The position numbers and the translations under genes were made by a program. Shown here in pieces: positions 50,040 to 58,438 of a stretch of DNA of 64,000 bases. The notes under the pieces are model-generated. The model did not search any database and was not told where the DNA came from. It saw only the letters and a list, made by a program, of their open reading frames with translations. The stretch covers positions 22,744-86,743 of the forward strand of contig NZ_BMUI01000029.1 in NCBI RefSeq assembly GCF_014650115.1, in the 5' to 3' direction. The stretch comes from Streptomyces olivaceoviridis (GTDB taxonomy: Bacteria > Actinomycetota > Actinomycetes > Streptomycetales > Streptomycetaceae). Each line of letters opens with the position of its first letter. Position 1 is the first letter of the stretch.

Positions 50040-51778
50040 GCCGCTCGAAGGGACGAGAGGTGAGCCGGTCGATCCACGTCGACCCGCACGCCTACGCCGC
50101 CACCCACGGCCCCCGCGCCGGCGACCGCGTCCGCCTCGGCGACTCCGGGCTCACCGTCCGCGTCGAGTCCGACTCCCAGCGGTACGGCGACGAGTTCCTG
50201 GCCGGCTTCGGCAAGACCGCCCGCGACGGACTGCACCTGAAGGCCGCCGCCGTCCGGGACACCTGTGACGTCGTGATCAGCAACGTCGTCGTGATCGACG
50301 CGGTGCAGGGGATCAGGAAGGTGTCCATCGGCATCCGCGAGGGCCGTATCCGCGCCATCGGCCGGGCCGGCAACCCGGACACCCTGGACGGTGTGGACGT
50401 CGTCGTCGGCACCGGCACCTCGATCGTCTCCGGAGAGGGGCTGATCGCCACCGCCGGCGCCGTCGACACCCATGTGCACCTGCTGTCGCCGCGCATCATG
50501 GAGGCGTCCCTCGCCTCCGGCGTCACCACGATCATCGGGCAGGAGTTCGGCCCAGTGTGGGGCGTCGGCGTCAACTCGCCCTGGGCACTGCGGCACGCCT
50601 TCAGCGCCTTCGACGCCTGGCCGGTCAACATCGGCTTCCTGGGCCGGGGTTCGTCCTCCCACGCGGCGCCGCTCGTCGAGGCCCTGGCCGAAGGAGGGGC
50701 GAGCGGCTTCAAGGTGCACGAGGACATGGGCGCCCACACCCGCGCCCTGGACACCGCGCTCCGGGTCGCCGAGGAGCACGACGTCCAAGTCGCCCTGCAC
50801 AGCGACGGGTTGAACGAGTGCCTGTCGGTCGAGGACACCCTGCGGGTGCTGGAGGGCCGCACGATCCACGCCTTCCACATCGAGGGCTGCGGCGGCGGAC
50901 ACGTACCCAACGTGCTGAAGATGGCCGGCGTCCCGAACGTCATCGGCTCCTCCACCAACCCCACCCTGCCCTTCGGCCGGGACGCGGTCGCCGAGCACTA
51001 CGGCATGATCGTCTCCGTCCACGACCTGAAGACCGACCTGCCCGGCGACGCGGCCATGGCCCGCGACCGGATCCGGGCCGGCACGATGGGCGCCGAGGAC
51101 GTGCTCCACGACCTGGGCGCGATCGGCATCACCTCCTCCGACGCCCAGGGCATGGGCCGGGCCGGTGAGACGGTCCGCCGCACCTTCGCCATGGCCGGCA
51201 AGATGAAGGCCGAGCTGGGGCCCCTGCTTCCCCATGACGGGGAGGCCGGCGACCGCGAAGGCGACGACAACGCGCGCGTCCTGCGCTACCTGGCCAAGCT
51301 GACCATCAACCCGGCCATCGCGCACGGGCTCTCCCACGAGGTCGGCTCGATCGAGGTGGGCAAGCTCGCCGACATCGTGCTGTGGCGCCCGGAGTACTTC
51401 GGGGCCAAACCGCAGCTCGTCCTCAAGGCCGGCTTCCCGGCGTACGGCGTGGTCGGCGACCCCAACGCGGCCACCGACACCTGCGAACCCCTCGTCCTGG
51501 GCCCGCAGTTCGGGGCGTACGGCGCCACGGCCGCCGACCTCTCGGTGGCGTTCGTCGCCCGCGCCGCCGTCGACCAGGGCAACGACCGGATGCCGACCCG
51601 GCGCAGAAGGGTCGCGGTGCGCGGCACCCGGGGCATCGGCCCCGCCGACCTGCGCCTGAACTCCCGTACCGGAGCGGTGGACGTCGACCGGCGCACCGGC
51701 CTGGTCACCCTCGACGGCGACCCGATCCGCTCGGAACCGGCCGACTCCGTCTCCCTCAACCGCCTCTACTTCCTCTAA
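50036..51778 (+). CDS. divergent urease alpha subunit-like nickel amidohydrolase
   Basis: A 580-residue UreC-family amidohydrolase. All nickel ligands of urease are present: H146 and H148 (DTHVH), carbamylated-lysine position K226 (GFKVHED), H255, H281 and D369 (SSDAQ). Spacing from K226 to D369 is identical to Klebsiella urease as I recall it, and catalytic H329 is kept. Yet the flap cysteine before H329 is V328. The loop after the HxH motif, GGGTGPATGT in ureases, reads GQEFGPVWGV, and HEDWGATP reads HEDMGAHT. No UreDEFG gene is in the window. Together with the adjacent agmatine deiminase this suggests a substrate other than urea. A GTG at 50060 is an alternative start. Confidence 0.85.
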   Translation: MSRSKGREVSRSIHVDPHAYAATHGPRAGDRVRLGDSGLTVRVESDSQRYGDEFLAGFGKTARDGLHLKAAAVRDTCDVVISNVVVIDAVQGIRKVSIGIREGRIRAIGRAGNPDTLDGVDVVVGTGTSIVSGEGLIATAGAVDTHVHLLSPRIMEASLASGVTTIIGQEFGPVWGVGVNSPWALRHAFSAFDAWPVNIGFLGRGSSSHAAPLVEALAEGGASGFKVHEDMGAHTRALDTALRVAEEHDVQVALHSDGLNECLSVEDTLRVLEGRTIHAFHIEGCGGGHVPNVLKMAGVPNVIGSSTNPTLPFGRDAVAEHYGMIVSVHDLKTDLPGDAAMARDRIRAGTMGAEDVLHDLGAIGITSSDAQGMGRAGETVRRTFAMAGKMKAELGPLLPHDGEAGDREGDDNARVLRYLAKLTINPAIAHGLSHEVGSIEVGKLADIVLWRPEYFGAKPQLVLKAGFPAYGVVGDPNAATDTCEPLVLGPQFGAYGATAADLSVAFVARAAVDQGNDRMPTRRRRVAVRGTRGIGPADLRLNSRTGAVDVDRRTGLVTLDGDPIRSEPADSVSLNRLYFL

Positions 51779-51789
51779 GGACCCGCGCC

Positions 51790-52830
51790 ATGAGCACCCC
51801 CGCCGCCGACGGCTTCCGCATGCCCGCCGAGTGGTCCCCCCACGAGCGCACCTGGATGGCCTGGCCGAGCCCCAACCCGACCTTCGACGACCCGGACGAG
51901 CTGGCCGCCGCCCGGACCGCCTGGGCGTCCGTGGCCCGCGCCGTCCGCCGCTTCGAACCGGTGACGGTCGTGTGCGGCCCCGGGCAGTCTCAGGAGGCCC
52001 GGACGCTGCTCGGCCCCGGTGTCGACACGGTCGAGCGGGACCTGGACGACGCGTGGATGCGGGACATCGGCCCCACCTTCCTCACCGACGGCCGGGGCCG
52101 ACTGGCCGCCGTGGACTGGACGTTCAACGGCTGGGGCGCCCAGGACTGGGCCCGCTGGGAGCACGACTCGCGGATCGGCGCGTACGTGTCCGACCTCGCG
52201 GGCGCCAAGACGTACGCCTCGAAGCTGGTCAACGAGGGCGGCGCGATCCACGTCGACGGCGAGGGCACCGTGCTGCTCACCGAGACCGTGCAGCTCGGTC
52301 CCGAGCGCAACCCGCACTGGACCAAGGAGGAGGTCGAGGCGGAGGTCCACGCCCACCTCGGCACCAGCAAGGCGATATGGCTGCCGCGCGGCCTGACCGG
52401 CGACTACCCTCCTCACGGCTTCGGCACCCTCGGCCATGTCGACATCGTCGCCGCGTTCGCCCGGCCGGGTGTCGTGGTCGCCCACCACCAGCCGGACCCG
52501 GCACACCCCGACCACGAGGTCACCCAGGAGGTCATCGGCCTGCTGAAGTCGGCGACCGACGCCCGGGGCCGCCGCCTGGAGGTCGTGGAGGTGCCCGCGC
52601 CGACCGCCCTGGAGGCCGACGGGCACTGGGCCGACTACTCCTACATCAACCACTACCTCTGCAACGGCGGCGTGGTGCTGTGCGGGTTCGACGACCCGCG
52701 CGACGAGATCGCCGCCGGGATCTTCCGGCGCCTGTTCCCGGAGCGGACGGTGACGCTGGTGGACGCGCGTACGATCTTCGCGGGCGGGGGCGGTATCCAC
52801 TGCATCACGCAACAGCAGCCGAAGGTCTGA
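51790..52830 (+). CDS. aguA: agmatine deiminase family protein
   Basis: A 346-residue pentein-fold enzyme of the agmatine/peptidyl-arginine deiminase family, which converts agmatine to N-carbamoylputrescine and ammonia. Family landmarks are PAEWSPHERTWMAWP, AWMRDIGPTF, KLVNEGGAIHVDG, LGHVDIVAAF and the catalytic cysteine in GGGGIHCITQQQP (C338). An AAGGA ribosome site overlaps the stop codon of the urease-like gene, so the genes are translated from one message. Its product carries a ureido group, which may be the substrate of the preceding enzyme. Confidence 0.93.
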   Translation: MSTPAADGFRMPAEWSPHERTWMAWPSPNPTFDDPDELAAARTAWASVARAVRRFEPVTVVCGPGQSQEARTLLGPGVDTVERDLDDAWMRDIGPTFLTDGRGRLAAVDWTFNGWGAQDWARWEHDSRIGAYVSDLAGAKTYASKLVNEGGAIHVDGEGTVLLTETVQLGPERNPHWTKEEVEAEVHAHLGTSKAIWLPRGLTGDYPPHGFGTLGHVDIVAAFARPGVVVAHHQPDPAHPDHEVTQEVIGLLKSATDARGRRLEVVEVPAPTALEADGHWADYSYINHYLCNGGVVLCGFDDPRDEIAAGIFRRLFPERTVTLVDARTIFAGGGGIHCITQQQPKV

Positions 52831-52848
52831 CACACACGGGAGCAGGAG

Positions 52849-53457
52849 ATGACCGGTGCGGGCCGGGCGCGCAGGAACGCGCCGCCGCGCGAGGAGGTCC
52901 TCGCCGCCGCGATGGACATGATCGCCGAGCGCGGTCTGGAGAAGCTCACCATGGCGGGGCTGGGCCGCGAGGTCGGCATGAGCAGCGGCCACCTGCTGTA
53001 CTACTTCCGCTCCAAGGACGAGCTGCTGCTGCGGACGCTGGAGTGGAGCGAGGGCCGGCTCGGCGCGGAGCGGGGCCGTCTGCTGGCCCGTCCCGGGAGC
53101 GCCCGGGAGCGGCTGTCCGCGTACGTCGACCTGTACGTGCCCGACGGCCACCGCGACCCGCACTGGACGCTGTGGCTGGAGGTCTGGAACCGGTCGCAGA
53201 ACGCCGACGAGGACGCGCGGTCCCGGCAGGCGGCGATCGAGGGCGCGTGGCACCGCGACCTGGTCGCGCTGATCGCCGAGGGGATCTCGCGGGGGGAGTT
53301 CCGGCGGGTGGACGCGGACCGCTTCGCGACGAGGCTGCGCGCGCTGCTGGACGGGTTCTCGATCCACGTCGCCATCGGGCTGCGGGGCACCGACCGGGAG
53401 CAAGTCCTCACGCACGTGGGGGAGTTCGTCGAGGAGGGGCTCGCCCTAACCCCCTAG
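52849..53457 (+). CDS. TetR/AcrR family regulator within the operon
   Basis: A 202-residue repressor with HTH LTMAGLGREVGMSSGHLLYYF and a C-terminal domain of the BetI-like type (SHIHVAIG-like DGFSIHVAIGLRG region). It starts 18 bp after the agmatine deiminase stop with GGGAGCAGGAG upstream. Being inside the operon it probably autoregulates it through the TTTAGAG-N5-CTCTAAA site at 49271. The ligand could be agmatine, a polyamine or a purine-derived compound; this is inference. Confidence 0.88.
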   Translation: MTGAGRARRNAPPREEVLAAAMDMIAERGLEKLTMAGLGREVGMSSGHLLYYFRSKDELLLRTLEWSEGRLGAERGRLLARPGSARERLSAYVDLYVPDGHRDPHWTLWLEVWNRSQNADEDARSRQAAIEGAWHRDLVALIAEGISRGEFRRVDADRFATRLRALLDGFSIHVAIGLRGTDREQVLTHVGEFVEEGLALTP

Positions 53458-53517
53458 CGGCGCAACTCCGACGCCGCATCGGAATCGTTTCCTTTGCCAC
53501 CGGGCAGGTAACGGCCC

Positions 53518-54819
53518 ATGGGACGACAACACTGGAAGAAGATCTGGGTCGGCTCGGCGGGCAACATGGTCGAGTGGTTCGACTGGTTCGTCTACGCGAG
53601 CTTCGCCACCTACTTCGCCGGCGCGTTCTTCCCGAGCGGCAACCCCACCGCCCAGCTGATGAACACCGCCGGCATCTTCGCCGTCGGCTTCTTCATGCGC
53701 CCCGTCGGCGGCTGGCTGCTGGGCAGGGTCGGTGACCGCAAGGGCCGCAAGGCGGCGCTGACCCTGACCGTCACGCTCATGTCGGCCTCGGCGATCCTCA
53801 TCGCCGTCGCCCCCACCTACGGGGTCGCCGGCTACGGCGGAGCCCTCGTGCTGCTCGTCGCCCGCCTGCTCCAGGGCCTGTCGGTGGGCGGCGAGTACGC
53901 GGCCAGCGCCACCTATCTGACCGAGGCCTCCGATCCCAGGAGGCGCGGCTTCGCGTCCAGCTTCCAGTACGTGTCCATGACCGCCGGACAGATCGTCGGC
54001 CTCGGCCTCCAGATCGTCCTCCAGCGCACCATGTCCGACGCCGCCCTGCACAGCTACGGCTGGCGCATCCCGTTCGTCGTCGGCGCGCTGGGCGCGGCCG
54101 TCGTCTTCTACCTGCGCCGGAACATGCTGGAGACCGAGGTGTACGAGGAGGACACCTCGCACTCCGAGGAGCGCGGCACCCTGCGCGCGCTGGGGCGGCA
54201 CAAGCGGGAGGCGTTCCTGGTGATCGCCCTCACCATGGGCGGCACGGTGGCGTACTACACGTACACCACCTACCTGACGAAGTACCTGTCCAACTCCGCG
54301 GGGCTGTCCAAGCAGACCGCCACGCTCGTCTCGTTCACCGCGCTGATCGTCTTCGCCTGCCTCCAGCCGCTCGCGGGCGCCCTCTCCGACCGCATCGGCC
54401 GCCGCCCGCTGCTGATCACGTTCGCCGTCGGCTCCACCTTCCTCACGGTTCCGATCATGACGCTGCTGGGGCACGCGGACGGCTACTGGCCCGCCCTCGG
54501 CCTCGCCCTGCTCGCGCTGGTCGTGGTCACCGGCTACACCTCCATCAACGCCTGTGTGAAGGCCGAGCTCTTCCCGACCGGCGTCCGCGCGCTCGGCGTC
54601 GCCCTGCCGTACGCCATCGCCAACGCCCTCTTCGGCGGCACCGCCGAGTACGTCGCCCTGTGGTTCAAGAAGGGCGGCATCGAGTCCGGCTTCTACTGGT
54701 ACGTGGCCGGCTGCGCCGCCGTGTCCCTCGTGGTGTACGTCACCATGCGGGAGACCAAGGACCTGGATCTGACCCGGGTGCGGGCCGGCGAGGATTCCAC
54801 GCTGACGCCCGCATCCTGA
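53518..54819 (+). CDS. MFS transporter, metabolite:H+ symporter family
   Basis: A 433-residue permease with 12 membrane helices of the MHS family (KgtP/ProP-like). Signatures are the N-terminal GNMVEWFDWFVYA, RPVGGWLLGRVGDRKGRKAAL, RLLQGLSVGGEYAAS and the LSDRIGRRPLL loop. MHS proteins import small zwitterions, dicarboxylates or osmolytes. It lies 60 bp after TetR on the same strand, so it probably imports a substrate of the urease-like/agmatine pathway. No strong ribosome site precedes the ATG. Confidence 0.9.
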   Translation: MGRQHWKKIWVGSAGNMVEWFDWFVYASFATYFAGAFFPSGNPTAQLMNTAGIFAVGFFMRPVGGWLLGRVGDRKGRKAALTLTVTLMSASAILIAVAPTYGVAGYGGALVLLVARLLQGLSVGGEYAASATYLTEASDPRRRGFASSFQYVSMTAGQIVGLGLQIVLQRTMSDAALHSYGWRIPFVVGALGAAVVFYLRRNMLETEVYEEDTSHSEERGTLRALGRHKREAFLVIALTMGGTVAYYTYTTYLTKYLSNSAGLSKQTATLVSFTALIVFACLQPLAGALSDRIGRRPLLITFAVGSTFLTVPIMTLLGHADGYWPALGLALLALVVVTGYTSINACVKAELFPTGVRALGVALPYAIANALFGGTAEYVALWFKKGGIESGFYWYVAGCAAVSLVVYVTMRETKDLDLTRVRAGEDSTLTPAS

Positions 54820-54877
54820 GACGGTCGGTGAGTCGGGGGCCGGGCTGTGCCAGACTGCCCCCGTGCTCTCGTTCGCC

Positions 54878-54913
54878 ATGATTATCGGCAGCAGGCGCGC
54901 CGGTCCGCAGTGA
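54878..54913 (+). CDS. possible cimA leader peptide MIIGSRRAGPQ
   Basis: An 11-codon frame with two consecutive isoleucine codons (ATT ATC) right after ATG, upstream of a U-run terminator and cimA, whose pathway makes isoleucine. No ribosome site is visible, so it would have to be leaderless, and ATGATTAT could instead be a promoter -10. The overlapping GTG frame at 54910, with VATVVL codons, is the alternative leader. Confidence 0.45.
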   Translation: MIIGSRRAGPQ

Positions 54914-54968
54914 CCACCTCGTACGACCAGGTGCGGGTGGCCACCGTCGTCCTCGACCCGCGCGCAGA

Positions 54969-54998
54969 CCTCTCGCACCCGCGAGGGGTTTTTTCGTT
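54969..54998 (+). terminator. intrinsic attenuator terminator upstream of cimA
   Basis: CCTCTCGC (54969-54976) pairs with GCGAGGGG (54981-54988) with one G-U pair and a 4-nt loop, followed by six Ts, CG and more Ts. GCGGGTG at 54933-54939 can pair with CACCCGC at 54976-54982, a ready antiterminator. Being 106 bp before cimA, it must be conditional. Confidence 0.8.
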
Positions 54999-55103
54999 TT
55001 CCGGCCCACCTTCAGCCGGTGACGGAGCGCGAGGGACCATGGAGGAACGGTGGAGCCGGTCATTCCGGTAAAGACCGAAGATTTCCCACAGGAGCCTTGA
55101 GAC

Positions 55104-56714
55104 ATGACCGAGACGGCAACCAGCGAGCTCGACGACTCGTTCCACGTCTTCGACACCACGCTGCGCGACGGCGCGCAGCGCGAGGGCATCAACCTCACCG
55201 TCGCGGACAAGCTCGCCATCGCCCGGCACCTGGACGACTTCGGCGTGGGCTTCATCGAGGGCGGCTGGCCCGGTGCGAACCCCCGCGACACGGAGTTCTT
55301 CGCCCGCGCGCAAGCGGAGATCGACTTCCAGCACGCCCAGCTCGTCGCCTTCGGCGCCACCCGCCGCGCCGGCACCACAGCCGCCGAGGACCCGCAGGTC
55401 AAGGCTCTGCTGAGCTCGGGCGCCCCGGTGATCACCCTGGTCGCCAAGTCGCACGACCGGCACGTGGAGCTGGCGCTGCGCACCACCCTGGAGGAGAACC
55501 TGGAGATGGTCCGCGACACCGTGTCGTACCTGCGCGAGCAGGGCCGCCGGGTCTTCGTGGACTGCGAGCACTTCTTCGACGGCTACCGCGCCAACCCGGA
55601 GTACGCCAAGGCGGTCGTGCGCACCGCCTCCCAGGCCGGCGCCGACGTCGTCGTCCTCTGCGACACCAACGGCGGCATGCTCCCCGCCCAGGTCCACGCG
55701 GTCGTCTCCACCGTCCTCGCCGACACCGGCGCCCGGCTCGGCATCCACGCCCAGGACGACACCGGCTGCGCGGTCGCCAACACCCTGGCCGCCGTCGACG
55801 CGGGCGCCACCCACGTGCAGTGCACGGCCAACGGCTACGGCGAGCGCGTCGGCAACGCCAACCTGTTCCCGGTGGCCGCCGCCCTGGAACTGAAGTACGG
55901 CAAGAAGGTGCTGCCCGAGGGCCGGCTGCGCGAGATGACCCGCATCTCCCACGCCATCGCCGAGGTCGTCAACCTGACGCCGTCGACCCACCAGCCGTAC
56001 GTGGGCGTCTCCGCCTTCGCGCACAAGGCCGGCCTGCACGCCTCCGCCATCAAGGTCGACCCGGACCTGTACCAGCACATCGACCCCGAGCGGGTCGGCA
56101 ACACCATGCGCATGCTCGTCTCCGACATGGCGGGCCGCGCCTCGGTCGAGCTGAAGGGCAAGGAGCTGGGCATCGACCTGAGCGGCGACCGCGAGCTGGT
56201 CGGCCGGGTGGTCGAGCGGGTGAAGGAGCGGGAGCTCAAGGGCTACACGTACGAGGCGGCGGACGCCTCGTTCGAGCTGCTGCTGCGCGCCGAGGCCGAG
56301 GGCAGGCCGCTGAAGTACTTCGACGTCGAGTCCTGGCGGGCCATCGTCGAGGACCGGCCCGACGGCACCCACGCCAACGAGGCCACGGTCAAGCTGTGGG
56401 CCAAGAGCGAGCGGATCGTCGCCACCGCCGAGGGCAACGGCCCGGTCAACGCCCTGGACCGCGCCCTGCGCGTGGCCCTGGAGAAGATCTACCCGCAGCT
56501 CGCCAAGCTGGACCTGGTCGACTACAAGGTCCGCATCCTGGAGGGCAAGCACGGCACCCAGTCCACCACCCGCGTGCTGATCTCCACCTCGGACGGCTCC
56601 GGCGAGTGGGCCACGGTCGGCGTGGCCGAGAACGTCATCGCCGCCTCCTGGCAGGCCCTGGAGGACGCGTACACGTACGGCCTCCTCCGCGCGGGCGTGG
56701 AACCGGCGGAGTAG
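55104..56714 (+). CDS. cimA: citramalate synthase
   Basis: Condenses pyruvate and acetyl-CoA to citramalate, entering isoleucine synthesis without threonine. The 536-residue protein is the long CimA type: an HMGL-like catalytic barrel with DTTLRDGAQREGI, the HAQDDTGCAVAN metal His region, YGERVGNANL and HKAGLHASAI, followed by a LeuA-type dimerisation and regulatory domain. The length and DTTLRDGAQ start distinguish it from 2-isopropylmalate synthase. Its ATG is preceded by CACAGGAGCC. The attenuator-like leader ties it to branched-chain amino acid supply. Confidence 0.92.
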   Translation: MTETATSELDDSFHVFDTTLRDGAQREGINLTVADKLAIARHLDDFGVGFIEGGWPGANPRDTEFFARAQAEIDFQHAQLVAFGATRRAGTTAAEDPQVKALLSSGAPVITLVAKSHDRHVELALRTTLEENLEMVRDTVSYLREQGRRVFVDCEHFFDGYRANPEYAKAVVRTASQAGADVVVLCDTNGGMLPAQVHAVVSTVLADTGARLGIHAQDDTGCAVANTLAAVDAGATHVQCTANGYGERVGNANLFPVAAALELKYGKKVLPEGRLREMTRISHAIAEVVNLTPSTHQPYVGVSAFAHKAGLHASAIKVDPDLYQHIDPERVGNTMRMLVSDMAGRASVELKGKELGIDLSGDRELVGRVVERVKERELKGYTYEAADASFELLLRAEAEGRPLKYFDVESWRAIVEDRPDGTHANEATVKLWAKSERIVATAEGNGPVNALDRALRVALEKIYPQLAKLDLVDYKVRILEGKHGTQSTTRVLISTSDGSGEWATVGVAENVIAASWQALEDAYTYGLLRAGVEPAE

Positions 56715-56727
56715 CCACAGTGGAGGC

Positions 56728-57153
56728 ATGACCTCAGACACCCACGACGTGCTGTCCCGGGCCCGGGTCGCGACCCGGCTGCCCGCCCGGGACCTGGACC
56801 GGGCCCGCCGCTTCTACGCCGAGAAGCTCGGTCTGTACCCGGTGGACCAGCGGCCCGGCGGGCTGCTGTACCGCTGCGCGGGCGTGGACTTCGTCGTGTT
56901 CCGCTCGACGGGGGCCTCGCCCGGCACCTTCACCCAGATGGCCTTCGAGGTGGACGACATCGAGGCGGCCGTCACCGAGCTGCGCCGCCGGGGCGTCGAG
57001 TTCCAGGAGGTCGACGTGCCCGGCCTGCGCACCCGGGGCGGCATCGCCGAGATCGAGGGCAACTATCCGAGCAAGGGCGCGCGGGCGGAGCGGGGCGCGT
57101 GGTTCCGGGACAGCGAGGGCAACCTGCTGGGCATCGGCCAGCTCATCCTGTGA
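56728..57153 (+). CDS. VOC (glyoxalase/dioxygenase fold) family protein
   Basis: A 141-residue protein with a single vicinal-oxygen-chelate domain: ATRLPARDLDRARRFYAEKLG is the first beta-alpha-beta unit, and NYPSKGARAERGAWFRDSEGNLLGI the second. Such proteins are lyases, isomerases or resistance binding proteins; substrate is unknown. It follows cimA by 13 bp and may share its transcript. The downstream gene is convergent, 25 bp away. Confidence 0.83.
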   Translation: MTSDTHDVLSRARVATRLPARDLDRARRFYAEKLGLYPVDQRPGGLLYRCAGVDFVVFRSTGASPGTFTQMAFEVDDIEAAVTELRRRGVEFQEVDVPGLRTRGGIAEIEGNYPSKGARAERGAWFRDSEGNLLGIGQLIL

Positions 57154-57178
57154 GGCGCGCCGGCCGGTCCCGCCCCGC

Positions 57179-57781
57179 TCAGGGCGCCCGCCAGATGTTG
57201 TCGAAGGCGATGTTCTCGATCCGGCGCCGCTCGCGCACCGCCTCCAGCTCGGTGACCGCGTCGCCGACCGCCGCCAGGACGGTGGTCACCGCCTCGTCGT
57301 CGAGTCCGGAGGAGGCCGTCCGGTCGGGCTCGATGCCCAGGGTGCCCGCGAGGCCGGTCAGCACGGGGTCGTGGGAGTCCCAGCGGTCGGTCGCGTGCCG
57401 CCGGGCGGCCGTGTCGGCCGGGGTCTCGGTCCCGCCCCGGCCCGGCCACCAGTGCCGGTGCTTCCCGGTGAGCTGCCCGTCGGCTTCCAGGACGTCCCGG
57501 TAGGCCACGGCCAGCCCCTCGCCGCGCCGCCACAGCCAGTCCTCGACCGTCTCGTACGGCTCCTCGCGGACGAGCCTCGCCCCGGCCTCGTCCAGCAGCC
57601 GGTCACCCGTGGTCAGCACCGGTCCGGGCACGATGCGCTCACCGTCCAGGGTGAGCGCCCTGGCGCCGAGCAGGTCGATCAGCTCGGCCCCGGCGAGCGC
57701 CAGCGACAGGTCGCCCTGCTCGACGGGGCGCTCGCCGGGGACGTCCAGGCTGACGAGGAACAGGTCCTGCGGTGTCGTCAT
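57179..57781 (-). CDS. GPP34/GOLPH3-like protein
   Basis: A 200-residue protein with the features of the Golgi phosphoprotein 3 (GPP34) family, which is widespread in actinobacteria: an ALAGAELIDLLG helix near the N-terminus, DRLLDEAGARLV, a central WLWRRGEGLA stretch, and a charged C-terminal helix RRRIENIAF. In eukaryotes these bind phosphoinositide membranes; the bacterial role is unknown. No signal or membrane helix is present. It is convergent with the VOC gene and 152 bp of gene-free sequence separates it from the next lipoprotein gene. Confidence 0.72.
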   Translation of the reverse strand: MTTPQDLFLVSLDVPGERPVEQGDLSLALAGAELIDLLGARALTLDGERIVPGPVLTTGDRLLDEAGARLVREEPYETVEDWLWRRGEGLAVAYRDVLEADGQLTGKHRHWWPGRGGTETPADTAARRHATDRWDSHDPVLTGLAGTLGIEPDRTASSGLDDEAVTTVLAAVGDAVTELEAVRERRRIENIAFDNIWRAP

Positions 57782-57933
57782 GGGGGCTCCAGGTCACCGG
57801 CCGTCAGCTACGGCCGGGGTCGTTCGGACGGGACTTCCGGCGGGCCGGCGGCGGGGCGCCGATGCCGCGCGGTTCCCCGACCGGCTGCGGGCCGGCCTCC
57901 TCCATCGTCCCCCAGCCGCCGGACGGCCGCCGC

Positions 57934-58422
57934 TCAGCACGCGCCGGCGGCGAGCCGCTCGAACGCGGCGAGGCTCATCGCCCGGTCGTCCGCCCAGACC
58001 TGGCCGGGCTTCAGCCGGTCGATCCGCTCGCGGGTGAACTCCACGACCCCGTTGTAGGAGTCGCCGCCGGCGTAGTGCCCGAACCGGAGGACGTACCGGT
58101 GCCGGGGCAGGAGGTGCCGGCTGCCCCGGTGGCGGGCGTGCCAGGCGGCGGGCGGGTCGAACAGGGGGAAGTCGGCGTCGCCGCGCAGGCCGTCCTTCCT
58201 CGCGTCCCACCCGGTGGTGACCGGACCCTTCCCGGCGCCCCGGGCCCGCCCGTCGAGGTCCGGGCCCTGGTAACCGTCGTCACCGCACGGACGGAACACC
58301 GCGTACGGCGTCCCGTCCGGCGCGGCCCGCACCCCCGCGAGCGGCAGGTCGACGGCGCCACAGCCGCTGAGCAGCAGCATCCCGCCGGCGATCCCCGCCG
58401 CCACGGCCCCCGTACGCCGCAT
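57934..58422 (-). CDS. small lipoprotein of unknown function
   Basis: A 162-residue exported protein with a lipoprotein signal (MRRTGAVAAGIAGGMLLLSGC; lipobox LLSGC, Cys21). The mature part has aromatic and charged residues, including YAVFRPCGDD and a C-terminal GQVWADDRAMSLAAFERL. The mature chain keeps a Cys near the middle and one at the very end, which could pair. I do not recognise the family. It is on the strand of the GH30 gene, whose stop lies 17 bp downstream of its own start region. Confidence 0.72.
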   Translation of the reverse strand: MRRTGAVAAGIAGGMLLLSGCGAVDLPLAGVRAAPDGTPYAVFRPCGDDGYQGPDLDGRARGAGKGPVTTGWDARKDGLRGDADFPLFDPPAAWHARHRGSRHLLPRHRYVLRFGHYAGGDSYNGVVEFTRERIDRLKPGQVWADDRAMSLAAFERLAAGAC

Positions 58423-58438
58423 GTCCCGCCTTACCGCC

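Noticed and set aside
49317..51778. Ordinary housekeeping urease
   Set aside because: The flap cysteine and substrate loop are changed, and no accessory genes accompany it; treated as a paralogue rather than the main urease, though urea activity is not excluded.
54910..55071. GTG frame VTTSYDQVRV through the cimA terminator
   Set aside because: It reads through the terminator stem and stops near the cimA ribosome site without a visible ribosome site of its own; kept only as an alternative leader.
54820..55103. T-box riboswitch upstream of cimA
   Set aside because: I see no TGG-N-ACC antiterminator bulge or stem I features; only a simple hairpin with U-run.
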